This document shows, piece by piece, positions 6,226-11,852 of a stretch of DNA of 11,852 nt. Source of the stretch: an uncultured Planctomycetaceae bacterium. Its GTDB lineage: Bacteria > Planctomycetota > Planctomycetia > Pirellulales > Pirellulaceae. Every line of letters starts with the position of its first letter. Within the stretch, counting starts at the first letter, position 1. A program made the translations under genes and the position numbers. The DNA lies in NCBI GenBank assembly GCA_937967755.1, contig CALBTA010000409.1:1-11852 (forward strand). The letters are read 5' to 3'. Under the pieces are notes generated by a model that worked only from the letters and a program-made list of their open reading frames with translations, was not told the DNA's origin and did no database searches.

Positions 6226-7305
6226 ATGCCTGAACAATTCGGCGAGAAGCAACATGATGCCACGCCGTTTCGCCGCCAGAAGGCGCGCGAAGAAGGGCAG
6301 GTCGCGCGCAGCAACGATCTGGCCAGCGCGGTCATGCTGTTGGCCGCGGTGATCGCGTTGCTTTACGCCGGCCGGCAAGTCGCCGACTTCCTCGGCTGGT
6401 TCATGGTGAATCAATTTACCGACGCGGCGATGTTCCACGCCGATGCCAACCTGGCCACCAGCGTTTGGGCCACGGTCATGATCGGGTTGGCGAAAACCCT
6501 GCTGCCGGTTTTCATCGCGTTGGTCGTCGTCGCCCTGGCGGCCAACATCGGGCAGACGGGGTTTCTGCTCGTCCCTAAAAAGATCGCACCAAATGTCGAG
6601 CATATTAGTCCCCTGAAAGGACTCGGCCGGCTGTTTTCGATGAACAGCGCGATGCGTTTGACGTTCGGTATTTTCAAAATCATCGTCGTCGGCGCGGTCG
6701 CCTGCGCTGCACTCTACCGGCGCTGGGGCGAAATCCTGGCCGCGTCGAATCTGGAAGTTGGCCCCCTGGCGGTCTTCATCGCCGACGTATTGTTCTGGAC
6801 GGTGATGTACGTGGCGATCGCCCTGTTGATTCTGGCGATCATCGATTACATGTATCAACGTTGGAAGTTCGAGCAAGACATCCGCATGACCACCCAGGAA
6901 ATGCGCGAGGAAATGAAATCGCTGCAAGGCGACCCGCAAATCATCGCCCGCCGCCGGCAAGTGCAGCGGCAACTCGCCCTCAATAGGATGGAGCAATCCG
7001 TCCCCCAAGCCGACTTCGTGGCCACCAACCCGACTGAGTTAGCCGTCGCGGTGCGTTACGATTTCGAAACGATGCCCGCCCCCATCGTCGTCGCGAAGGG
7101 AGCCGGCATGGTCGCCCAGCGGATCCGCCGCCTGGCACTCGAAAACGACATCCCGATCGTGGAACGGAAGGAACTGGCCCGCTTTCTCTACAAGCACGTC
7201 GACGTGAATCACCCCGTTCCGATCGAGCAGTACGCCGCTGTCGCCGAAGTGTTAAAGTATGTGTACGAACTGAAAGGCAAACCGCTGCCCACCGCCGCGG
7301 CCTAA
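6226..7305 (+). CDS. flhB: Flagellar biosynthetic protein FlhB
   Basis: The protein has 359 residues. FlhB is the substrate-specificity switch of the flagellar export apparatus: four membrane helices (about 32-58, 85-107, 144-163, 182-207) followed by a cytoplasmic autocleaving domain. The N-terminus ATPFRRQKAREEGQVARSND is diagnostic, as are NIGQTGFLLVPKKIAP, ISPLKGLGRLFS and the linker TTQEMREEMKSLQGDPQIIA. The cleavage motif reads N268-P269-T270-E271 instead of the usual NPTH, so His is replaced by Glu; the Asn and Pro needed for cleavage are kept. The C-terminal domain continues with LAVAVRYDFETMPAPIVVAK and KGAGMVAQRIRRLALENDIP. No Shine-Dalgarno is possible in the usual place, because the preceding palindrome ends four bases before the start. 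flhA does not follow. Confidence 0.95.
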   Translation: MPEQFGEKQHDATPFRRQKAREEGQVARSNDLASAVMLLAAVIALLYAGRQVADFLGWFMVNQFTDAAMFHADANLATSVWATVMIGLAKTLLPVFIALVVVALAANIGQTGFLLVPKKIAPNVEHISPLKGLGRLFSMNSAMRLTFGIFKIIVVGAVACAALYRRWGEILAASNLEVGPLAVFIADVLFWTVMYVAIALLILAIIDYMYQRWKFEQDIRMTTQEMREEMKSLQGDPQIIARRRQVQRQLALNRMEQSVPQADFVATNPTELAVAVRYDFETMPAPIVVAKGAGMVAQRIRRLALENDIPIVERKELARFLYKHVDVNHPVPIEQYAAVAEVLKYVYELKGKPLPTAAA

Positions 7306-7318
7306 CCTTCGCCCCGGG

Positions 7319-7353
7319 GTAGGTAGAACGGATCGCCGATCCGTACTACCTAC
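7319..7353 (+). repeat. 35-bp near-perfect palindrome after flhB
   Basis: The 17-base arms (GTAGGTAGAACGGATCG and CGATCCGTACTACCTAC) surround one central base and match at 16 of 17 positions. The palindrome lies 13 bp past the flhB stop and 41 bp before the hydrolase start. A hairpin in RNA could mark the end of the flagellar transcript, but no T-run follows, so terminator function is only possible. Confidence 0.82.
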
Positions 7354-7394
7354 TTCGTAACGTTCACATTCCTATCTTCCGAAGGCATCCGGCA

Positions 7395-9803
7395 ATGACT
7401 TACGCCCAAAGCTTGTCGCTGCGCGTTGCTGCGCTCGCCGCGCTGTCTCTTACCGCAACGCCCAAATTCGCCCCAGCCAACGATCTCGCCAAACTCGCCG
7501 AACTACTCCGCAAAACCTCACCAACAGTTCTCAAAGGCGAAGAGGCCACGGCCGGGCGGCGTCTGGTTCGCGATCAACTTCGCGAGCAACTGCAAGCTGC
7601 CAACGACCAAAGCCGAACCGAATACAACGCGATCAAGTCGCACGACGATTGGCAGAAGTTTCGCAAGCTTCGTATTGACGCGCTGAAAGCTTCGCTCGGC
7701 AACTGGCCGAAAGCAGATGGTGACATCCGCGTTGTCACCGCCCGTCAAACCCAAGGCGACGGTTTCATCGTCGAGAACATCGTTTACCAATCGCGGCCCA
7801 ACTGGTGGGTCACCGCGAATCTTTACCGCCCGGACAAGCCCACCAAAAACATGCCGGGCATTATCATCTCGCACAGTCACCACCGCCCCAAGGAGCACGG
7901 CGAACTGCAGGCGATGGGCATGACCTGGGCGAGGGCCGGCTGCGTTGTGCTGGTTCCTGACCACCTTGGCCATGGCGAACGGGCGCAGCATGGATTGAAG
8001 TCGGCCGATGATTTCCCCCGCGACTTTCAAGTCAGCCGCCAGGACTATTACTTCCGGTACGACAACAGCATTCAACTTTACCTCACCGGCGAAAGCCTGA
8101 TGGGTTGGATGGCCTGGGATCTGATGCGCGGGGTTGATGTGTTGCTTCAACTCGCTCCGCCCCTTGCCAAGGGGGGGCCAGGGGGGGTGGATCCTGAAAA
8201 GATCATCCTCATGGGCGCGGTCGCCGGCGGCGGAGATCCCTGCGCGGTCACCGCGGCGATCGATGATCGCATCGCCTGCGCCGTCCCGTTCAACTTCGGA
8301 GGCCCGCAACCCGAAACCCGCTACCCTTTGCCCGAGGACGCCGAAACATCGTTCAACTACGCCGGCAGCGGTAGTTGGGAGTCGACCCGTAACCTGGCGT
8401 TCTCCGCGACCACCGATTCGCGATTTCTGCCTTGGGAAATCGTCGCCGGCATCGCCCCGCGGCGATTGATCTTCGCCCACGAATTCAGTTGGCACCGCGA
8501 GCGCGACCCGGTTTGGAAACGCCTGGAGCACGTCTACACGCTCCACGACGCCCGCGATCATCTGGCGTTCGCGCACGGCAAAGGCGAACTGCGCGGCAAA
8601 GCGTCGGAGGCTTCGCACTGCACGCATATCGGCAAGTTCCACCGTGTCAAGATTCACGAGGCGCTGGAAAAATGGTTCGACATTCACGCAGAGGAATATA
8701 GCAACCCCATTGATTCGTCGAAGCTGCGCGCCGGCGCGGCGGTTCAGCGTAACGACGTGACCAGCAGCCTGCTCTGCGAGTTGCTCTCCGCCGATACCAA
8801 GACAACTTTGCAGTCGCTGCGAACGAGTCACAGTGAACTAAAGCCCCGCGAGCGCCGCGACCAGATGCGAAAGCGGCTGGCGAATCTGTTGTGCGATGTG
8901 GAATTTCCTCGTATTCTTTCCTCTCGCGCCGATGGCAAAGCGACTGAAAACTTCACCACAGGCGAGTTTACCTATGGCATTCAACGGCCCGTTCTCAACC
9001 GAGTTCCCTTGTTGCTGCTGGTCCCCGATCAAGACACACAGAAGCGGCGGCCCATCGTCATCGGTCTCTCCCAAGGCGGGAAAGCTGCTTTCCTTGAGCA
9101 TCGAGCGGATGAGATCGCCCGCTTGCTGAAAGCTGGCATCGCTGTTTGCCTTCCCGATGTCCGTAACACCAGCGCGTTGGCCGGCGACGACTCGCGAGGC
9201 CGCTACAGCGCCGCCACTTCGCGAGCCGCGACCGCGTTGATGGTGGGCGATCCGATACTCGCACAGCAACTTCGCGACGTGCGGACGATCATCGCTCACC
9301 TGCGGCACGGTGATTGGGGAAAAGTGGACCGCATCGCGCTGTGGGGCGATTCGTTCGCCGAGTTGAACAAACCCGATGCCAACTTCCGCGTCCCCCGCCG
9401 CATTGACGGGCGGCCGCATCAGGTCGAACCGCTCGGTGGCACACTGGCGATGCTGGCCGCGCTGTTCGAAGACCACATCCACGCGGTTTGCATCCATCGA
9501 GGGCTGGCCGAGTTTCAAGGCACATTGGATTCGCCCTTCGTCTACATCCCGCTCGATAGTGTCATTCCCGGCTTGCTGACCGCTGGCGATCTGCCCGACA
9601 TCGCCGCGTCGCTCGCCCCAACCCGAATGCAACTCGCTGGCATGGTCGATGCGTACAACCGCTCGTTGACCATTGAGCAAACGGAAGCAACCTACGGCGT
9701 CACCCACGACGCCTACCGGCAAGCCGACGCGGCAGCCAACCTACACTTCACCGACGCCGAAAGCTCGCCGGCGAAGTGGTTGATCGAACAGCTTCGGCAG
9801 TGA
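7395..9803 (+). CDS. Secreted two-module alpha/beta-hydrolase-like protein (acetylxylan-esterase-like)
   Basis: The 802-residue protein begins with a likely signal peptide (hydrophobic VAALAALSLTA at 11-21, possible cleavage after FAPA near 28). GAAGG at 7381-7385, nine bases before ATG 7395, supports the start. Module 1 (about 60-430) has alpha/beta-hydrolase features: PGIIISHSHHRPKEHGE, GCVVLVPDHLGHGE, and the elbow region GAVAGGGDP (274-282), followed by DDRIACAVPFNFGG. Where a Ser nucleophile is expected (the GxSGGG form) there is Ala277. Module 2 (about 460-802) has VPLLLLVPD, PIVIGLSQGGKAAF and an elbow-like GDSFAE with Ser653. Some planctomycete sugar-ester esterases look similar, but the substrate is not readable. 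Residues about 253-265 (LAPPLAKGGPGGV) are encoded by an inserted palindromic repeat. The gene is separated from flhB by a palindrome and is probably not functionally flagellar. Confidence 0.75.
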   Translation: MTYAQSLSLRVAALAALSLTATPKFAPANDLAKLAELLRKTSPTVLKGEEATAGRRLVRDQLREQLQAANDQSRTEYNAIKSHDDWQKFRKLRIDALKASLGNWPKADGDIRVVTARQTQGDGFIVENIVYQSRPNWWVTANLYRPDKPTKNMPGIIISHSHHRPKEHGELQAMGMTWARAGCVVLVPDHLGHGERAQHGLKSADDFPRDFQVSRQDYYFRYDNSIQLYLTGESLMGWMAWDLMRGVDVLLQLAPPLAKGGPGGVDPEKIILMGAVAGGGDPCAVTAAIDDRIACAVPFNFGGPQPETRYPLPEDAETSFNYAGSGSWESTRNLAFSATTDSRFLPWEIVAGIAPRRLIFAHEFSWHRERDPVWKRLEHVYTLHDARDHLAFAHGKGELRGKASEASHCTHIGKFHRVKIHEALEKWFDIHAEEYSNPIDSSKLRAGAAVQRNDVTSSLLCELLSADTKTTLQSLRTSHSELKPRERRDQMRKRLANLLCDVEFPRILSSRADGKATENFTTGEFTYGIQRPVLNRVPLLLLVPDQDTQKRRPIVIGLSQGGKAAFLEHRADEIARLLKAGIAVCLPDVRNTSALAGDDSRGRYSAATSRAATALMVGDPILAQQLRDVRTIIAHLRHGDWGKVDRIALWGDSFAELNKPDANFRVPRRIDGRPHQVEPLGGTLAMLAALFEDHIHAVCIHRGLAEFQGTLDSPFVYIPLDSVIPGLLTAGDLPDIAASLAPTRMQLAGMVDAYNRSLTIEQTEATYGVTHDAYRQADAAANLHFTDAESSPAKWLIEQLRQ
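8155..8190 (+). repeat. Palindromic G/C-rich repeat inserted in frame inside the hydrolase gene
   Basis: The segment contains CCCCTT-GCC-AAGGGG (8160-8174) and then two runs of seven G (8171-8177 and 8181-8187) separated by CCA. It encodes PPLAKGGPGG in the hydrolase. From memory, CCCCTTGCCAAGGGGGG-type sequences are common dispersed intergenic repeats in many bacteria, and the PPLAKGG peptide is their usual trace when translated. It sits between helix and strand just before the elbow of module 1, a loop likely to tolerate insertion. Confidence 0.75.
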
Positions 9804-9852
9804 CGGTTGGCGAAATACTCTGGCTTTTGTTCGCCGCGAAAAGGCTGAAGTA

Positions 9853-9873
9853 GGATGGGTTTCCAACCCCTCC
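9853..9873 (+). repeat. Degenerate copy of the fliN-fliO-type hairpin
   Basis: GGATGGGTT-TCC-AACCCCTCC, preceded by GTA, forms a 9-bp stem with one mismatch. It resembles GTAGGACGGGTTTGTAACCC before fliO, so the two are probably the same dispersed repeat. It lies in the 186-bp gap between the hydrolase and the desaturase (9804-9989), which otherwise shows no gene. Confidence 0.6.
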
Positions 9874-9989
9874 AAGAAAGACCTTCCCGCATTTTCTTCA
9901 CCCTCTCCTGTTGCGCACTAAACGCCCCAGCGGTTTGATCCCCGGCAACGAAGCAGGCGAAAGCAGCCTCAAGCGATGGGAGCACCGCC

Positions 9990-10961
9990 ATGAGCGACGT
10001 GCGGCGAATGCGAGCGGCGGATGCGACGACCAACCCGGTTCACGGCACGCCGCGGTGGCGGCCGGTGAAATCGTTGTGGTACACCCTCCACGTGGCGGTG
10101 GCGGTTTACGCGGTGACGATGATGTTTTCCTTCACCGCCGCCGCGGTTGCAGGAATGCTGACCACCGCGACGCTATGCTTTGGGCACTCAGTCGGGTTGC
10201 ACCGCCTGCTAATCCACCGCAGCTTCAAGTGCCCGCGATGGTTGGAATACGCGATGGTCTACACCGGCGTGTTGGTCGGGATGGGCGGGCCGCGGAAAAT
10301 GCTGTACATGCACGACATTCGTGACTGGTCGCAGCGCCACCCGCAGTGTCACCCGTTCTACATCCACGCCCGGCCGATTTACATCGACTGGTGGTGGAAT
10401 CTGCACTGCGAACTGAAGCTCGATTCGCCCCCGATTTTCCAGCCGGAGCGGCGCGTCACCCGCTCGCGGGTCTACGCACTGATGGACCGCTACTGGATGC
10501 TGATGCAATTGCCGCTGGCGGTTTGCCTGTTTGCCGTTGGCGGGTGGGCCTGGGTGGCATGGGGAATTTCCTTCCGCATCGCCCTCTCGCTCACCGGGCA
10601 TTGGCTGGTCGGCTATCTGGCGCACAACATCGGCCAGCAAGATTGGCACGTTCGCGGCGCGGCGGTGCAAGGTTACAACGTCGTCGGCCTCGGCCTGATC
10701 ACGATGGGCGAAGCCTGGCACAACAACCATCACGCCTTTCCCGAATCAGCCAGGCTGGGGCACCACCGCGGTCAAAACGACGCCGGCTGGTGGCTGCTAT
10801 GCCTGCTTGAGAAAATCGACCTGGTATGGGACATCCAACTGCCCGCAAACCTTCCCCACCGGCCGGAGTTAGTGCGGGTTGTGCAAAACCACAAAGCTTC
10901 CGCCGGCAAACTGAGCGGCAAGGCGCTAGCCGCCGGTGAGTGCCAACCTACCCGCGGCTAG
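9990..10961 (+). CDS. Membrane fatty-acid (acyl-CoA-type) desaturase
   Basis: The protein has 323 residues; GGGAG at 9978-9982 precedes ATG 9990 by seven bases. Fatty-acid desaturases of this type are di-iron membrane enzymes that introduce a double bond into acyl chains using O2. Visible features are hydrophobic segments at about 31-66 and 168-215, first His box H71-R-L-L-I-H76, and third box H244-N-N-H247-H248 within MGEAWHNNHHAFP. The second box, normally HRxHH, appears as H108-D-I-R-D-W followed by SQRHPQCH, so the ligand pattern differs from stearoyl-CoA desaturases. I recall a subgroup with HD(L/V)RDW, so this may be a recognised variant. The last 16 residues (308-323) are encoded by the palindrome that overlaps the stop codon. 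It is convergent with the DUF151 gene, 31 bp away. Confidence 0.82.
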   Translation: MSDVRRMRAADATTNPVHGTPRWRPVKSLWYTLHVAVAVYAVTMMFSFTAAAVAGMLTTATLCFGHSVGLHRLLIHRSFKCPRWLEYAMVYTGVLVGMGGPRKMLYMHDIRDWSQRHPQCHPFYIHARPIYIDWWWNLHCELKLDSPPIFQPERRVTRSRVYALMDRYWMLMQLPLAVCLFAVGGWAWVAWGISFRIALSLTGHWLVGYLAHNIGQQDWHVRGAAVQGYNVVGLGLITMGEAWHNNHHAFPESARLGHHRGQNDAGWWLLCLLEKIDLVWDIQLPANLPHRPELVRVVQNHKASAGKLSGKALAAGECQPTRG

Positions 10962-10975
10962 CGCCTTGCGGCTCA
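10912..10975 (+). repeat. 64-bp inverted repeat overlapping the desaturase stop codon
   Basis: Arms 10912-10933 (beginning TGAGCGGCAAGG) and 10954-10975 (ending CCTTGCGGCTCA) are complementary at 21 of 22 positions around a 20-bp spacer; the inner 12 bp (GGCGCTAGCCGC / GCGGCTAGCGCC) are perfect. The desaturase stop TAG (10959-10961) lies in the right arm. From memory, sequences with GCCGCAAGGCGCTAGCCGC are frequent in planctomycete intergenic DNA. Lying between convergent genes it could act on both transcripts, but no T-runs flank it. Confidence 0.85.
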
Positions 10976-10992
10976 CCTTCGAGACAATTGCT

Positions 10993-11406
10993 CTACTCTT
11001 CATCCTCATCGAGCACGTCGTTTAGCACGTCTTCGGAAACGTAAATCGGCAGCATCGGTTCGCACGTGACCGCCACGGCGATGGCGTCGGAAGGGCGGGA
11101 GTCGATTTCGATCAATTCGCCGTCCAGCTTGACACGAAGCTGCGCGAAATAGGTATGGTCGCGCAGCTCGCTGATTACCACGCTGTCCAACTCCCCGCCC
11201 ATTTGCTCCACCACGCTGACAATCAAATCATGCGTCAGCGGCCGCGGGGCCTGATGGTCCTTCACCCGGCGGTCGATGCTGTGGGCTTCGAAGATGCCGA
11301 TCAGAATCGGAAACGTCCGGTCCCCTTCCGCTTCGCGCAGATAGATCACCTGATGATCATTGATCTCGCTGATCACAATTCGCGAAAGTTCCATCAAAAC
11401 AGGCAT
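10993..11406 (-). CDS. Bifunctional nuclease (BFN/DUF151) domain protein
   Basis: The 137-residue minus-strand protein consists almost entirely of one BFN domain (DUF151; structure known from Thermotoga TM0160, and plant relatives reported with nuclease activity). Landmarks are VIYLREAEGDRTFPILIGIF at about 20-39, LTHDLIVSVVEQMGGELDSV at about 57-76, and the conserved IDSRPSDAIAVAV near 100-112. The tail is very acidic (VLDEDEE). ATG 11406 is preceded, after nine bases, by GGAG (11419-11416), and a promoter lies upstream, so it is probably monocistronic. A later ATG (11391, MELSRIV) is an alternative. Its cellular role in planctomycetes is unknown; nuclease activity is by family analogy only. 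Confidence 0.9.
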   Translation of the reverse strand: MPVLMELSRIVISEINDHQVIYLREAEGDRTFPILIGIFEAHSIDRRVKDHQAPRPLTHDLIVSVVEQMGGELDSVVISELRDHTYFAQLRVKLDGELIEIDSRPSDAIAVAVTCEPMLPIYVSEDVLNDVLDEDEE

Positions 11407-11464
11407 CGGGTTTTTCTCCGCAGGGCGGCGAGAGAGTTGTTCGGTGGCTGCCGCTCAGGATAGA

Positions 11465-11493
11465 ATTATAGGCAGATGCCCGCAAACGGTCAG
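11465..11493 (-). promoter_or_regulatory. Sigma70-type promoter for the DUF151 gene
   Basis: On the minus strand, CTGACC (11493-11488; four of six consensus -35 bases) is followed after exactly 17 bp by a perfect TATAAT (11470-11465). Transcription would start near 11458, giving a leader of about 50 bases before the ATG at 11406. Confidence 0.6.
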
Positions 11494-11533
11494 CAGGCCA
11501 TGAGAAACCTATTCCAGAGCCTAAGGGATGCCG

Positions 11534-11811
11534 ATGGATACTGTTAATGTGAATCTCCCCCGCCACTGCGAGCCTACGTTGACAGCCGCATCCAGGAGAC
11601 AGGCATGCGCGATGCCAAACAATACGTCGTAGGTCTAATCGAGGCCGATCGGATGGCGCGGGAAGAGCTTCACAAATTCCTTAGCGAACCTGGAAATTGA
11701 CAGCGAATTGAAGCGAAGCTGGAAGAAGCTGTTGATAGCCCGACCGTTCGACTCGATATGGATGCGATCCGCGCGGAAGTGAAGCAGCGACTCGGAAACA
11801 CCTTGTGCTGA
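11534..11811 (+). pseudogene. Broken ParD-like (ribbon-helix-helix) antitoxin gene
   Basis: ATG 11534 begins MDTVNVNLPRH, a ParD/CopG-like N-terminus, then runs off into a meaningless frame ending at a TAG. The expected continuation is in the next frame from 11569: RAYVDSRIQETGMRDAKQYV, then VGLIEADRMAREELHKFL and SEPGN. That is a good match to ParD antitoxins, where the first part binds DNA and the rest folds on the toxin. One missing base around 11564-11568 (for example CAC-CTG-CGA becoming CACTGCGA) explains the shift. The second frame then meets TGA at 11698-11700 and continues as QRIEAKLEEAVDSPTVRLDM, then DAIRAEVKQRLGNTLC, to TGA 11809-11811. One frameshift plus one nonsense codon indicate a decayed gene of about 93 codons; a sequencing error could account for one lesion. 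The ParE-like toxin expected next lies at or beyond the window edge and cannot be assessed. Confidence 0.7.
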
Positions 11812-11852
11812 ATATGGGGCAACTGAGAGAACAAAGCTGGCTACGTGAACCT

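Noticed and set aside
7319..7353. Rho-independent terminator after flhB
   Set aside because: The stem is strong but no T-tract follows on either side. It looks like a dispersed palindrome, though termination cannot be excluded.
7518..8831. A 437-codon minus-strand open frame opposite the hydrolase
   Set aside because: The plus-strand frame has a signal peptide, a Shine-Dalgarno and hydrolase motifs. The antisense frame has none.
11805..11852. Start of a toxin gene (GTG 11805 or ATG 11814) overlapping the ParD-like remnant
   Set aside because: Only about 13-16 codons are present and they do not match a ParE/RelE start that I recognise. The position is suggestive but too little sequence is present.

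Overview
The window looks like chromosomal DNA of a GC-rich planctomycete, probably Pirellulales-like. This is an inference from three things. First, it opens with the C-terminal end of a formylmethanofuran dehydrogenase subunit A / FhcA-type protein, from the tetrahydromethanopterin-linked C1 pathway known in methanogens, methylotrophs and planctomycetes. Second, it carries a bacterial flagellar export-gate operon with planctomycete-like extensions. Third, its intergenic spaces are full of short palindromic repeats. No rRNA, tRNA, CRISPR array, transposase or phage gene is visible.

Layout. Positions 1-254 hold the end of fhcA, and 247-1350 a DUF2817 (M14-like) zinc peptidase-family gene that overlaps it by 8 bp. 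Positions 1526-7305 hold a flagellar cluster on the plus strand: fliL, fliN, fliO, fliP, fliQ, fliR, flhB. Here fliL belongs to the stator/basal-body region and fliN to the switch/C-ring, while fliOPQR-flhB build the membrane gate of the flagellar type III export apparatus. fliM (usually next to fliN) and flhA (often after flhB) are absent from the expected places. Next come a secreted two-module alpha/beta-hydrolase-like protein (7395-9803) and a membrane fatty-acid desaturase (9990-10961). Convergent to the desaturase is a minus-strand bifunctional-nuclease-domain (DUF151) gene (10993-11406) with a readable promoter. The last part holds a broken ParD-like antitoxin gene (11534-11811).

The most unusual layer is the repeats. 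Almost every loose junction from fliN onward contains a different palindrome: twin small hairpins before fliO, a 210-bp element at fliQ/fliR, a 74-bp inverted repeat filling the fliR/flhB gap, a 35-bp palindrome after flhB, a degenerate small hairpin after the hydrolase and a 64-bp inverted repeat over the desaturase stop codon. A further G/C-rich palindrome lies in frame inside the hydrolase gene as a PPLAKGGPGG peptide. The fliQ/fliR element is the standout. It consists of 18 uninterrupted octamers (AAAGACCC or AAGTACCC) bracketed by a 35-bp inverted repeat matching at 30 of 35 positions, and it separates fliR from an upstream Shine-Dalgarno-like sequence. An octamer array next to a start codon could change reading frame or spacing as its copy number varies.

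All calls come from reading the sequence and from memory of protein families. No database search or folding calculation was run.
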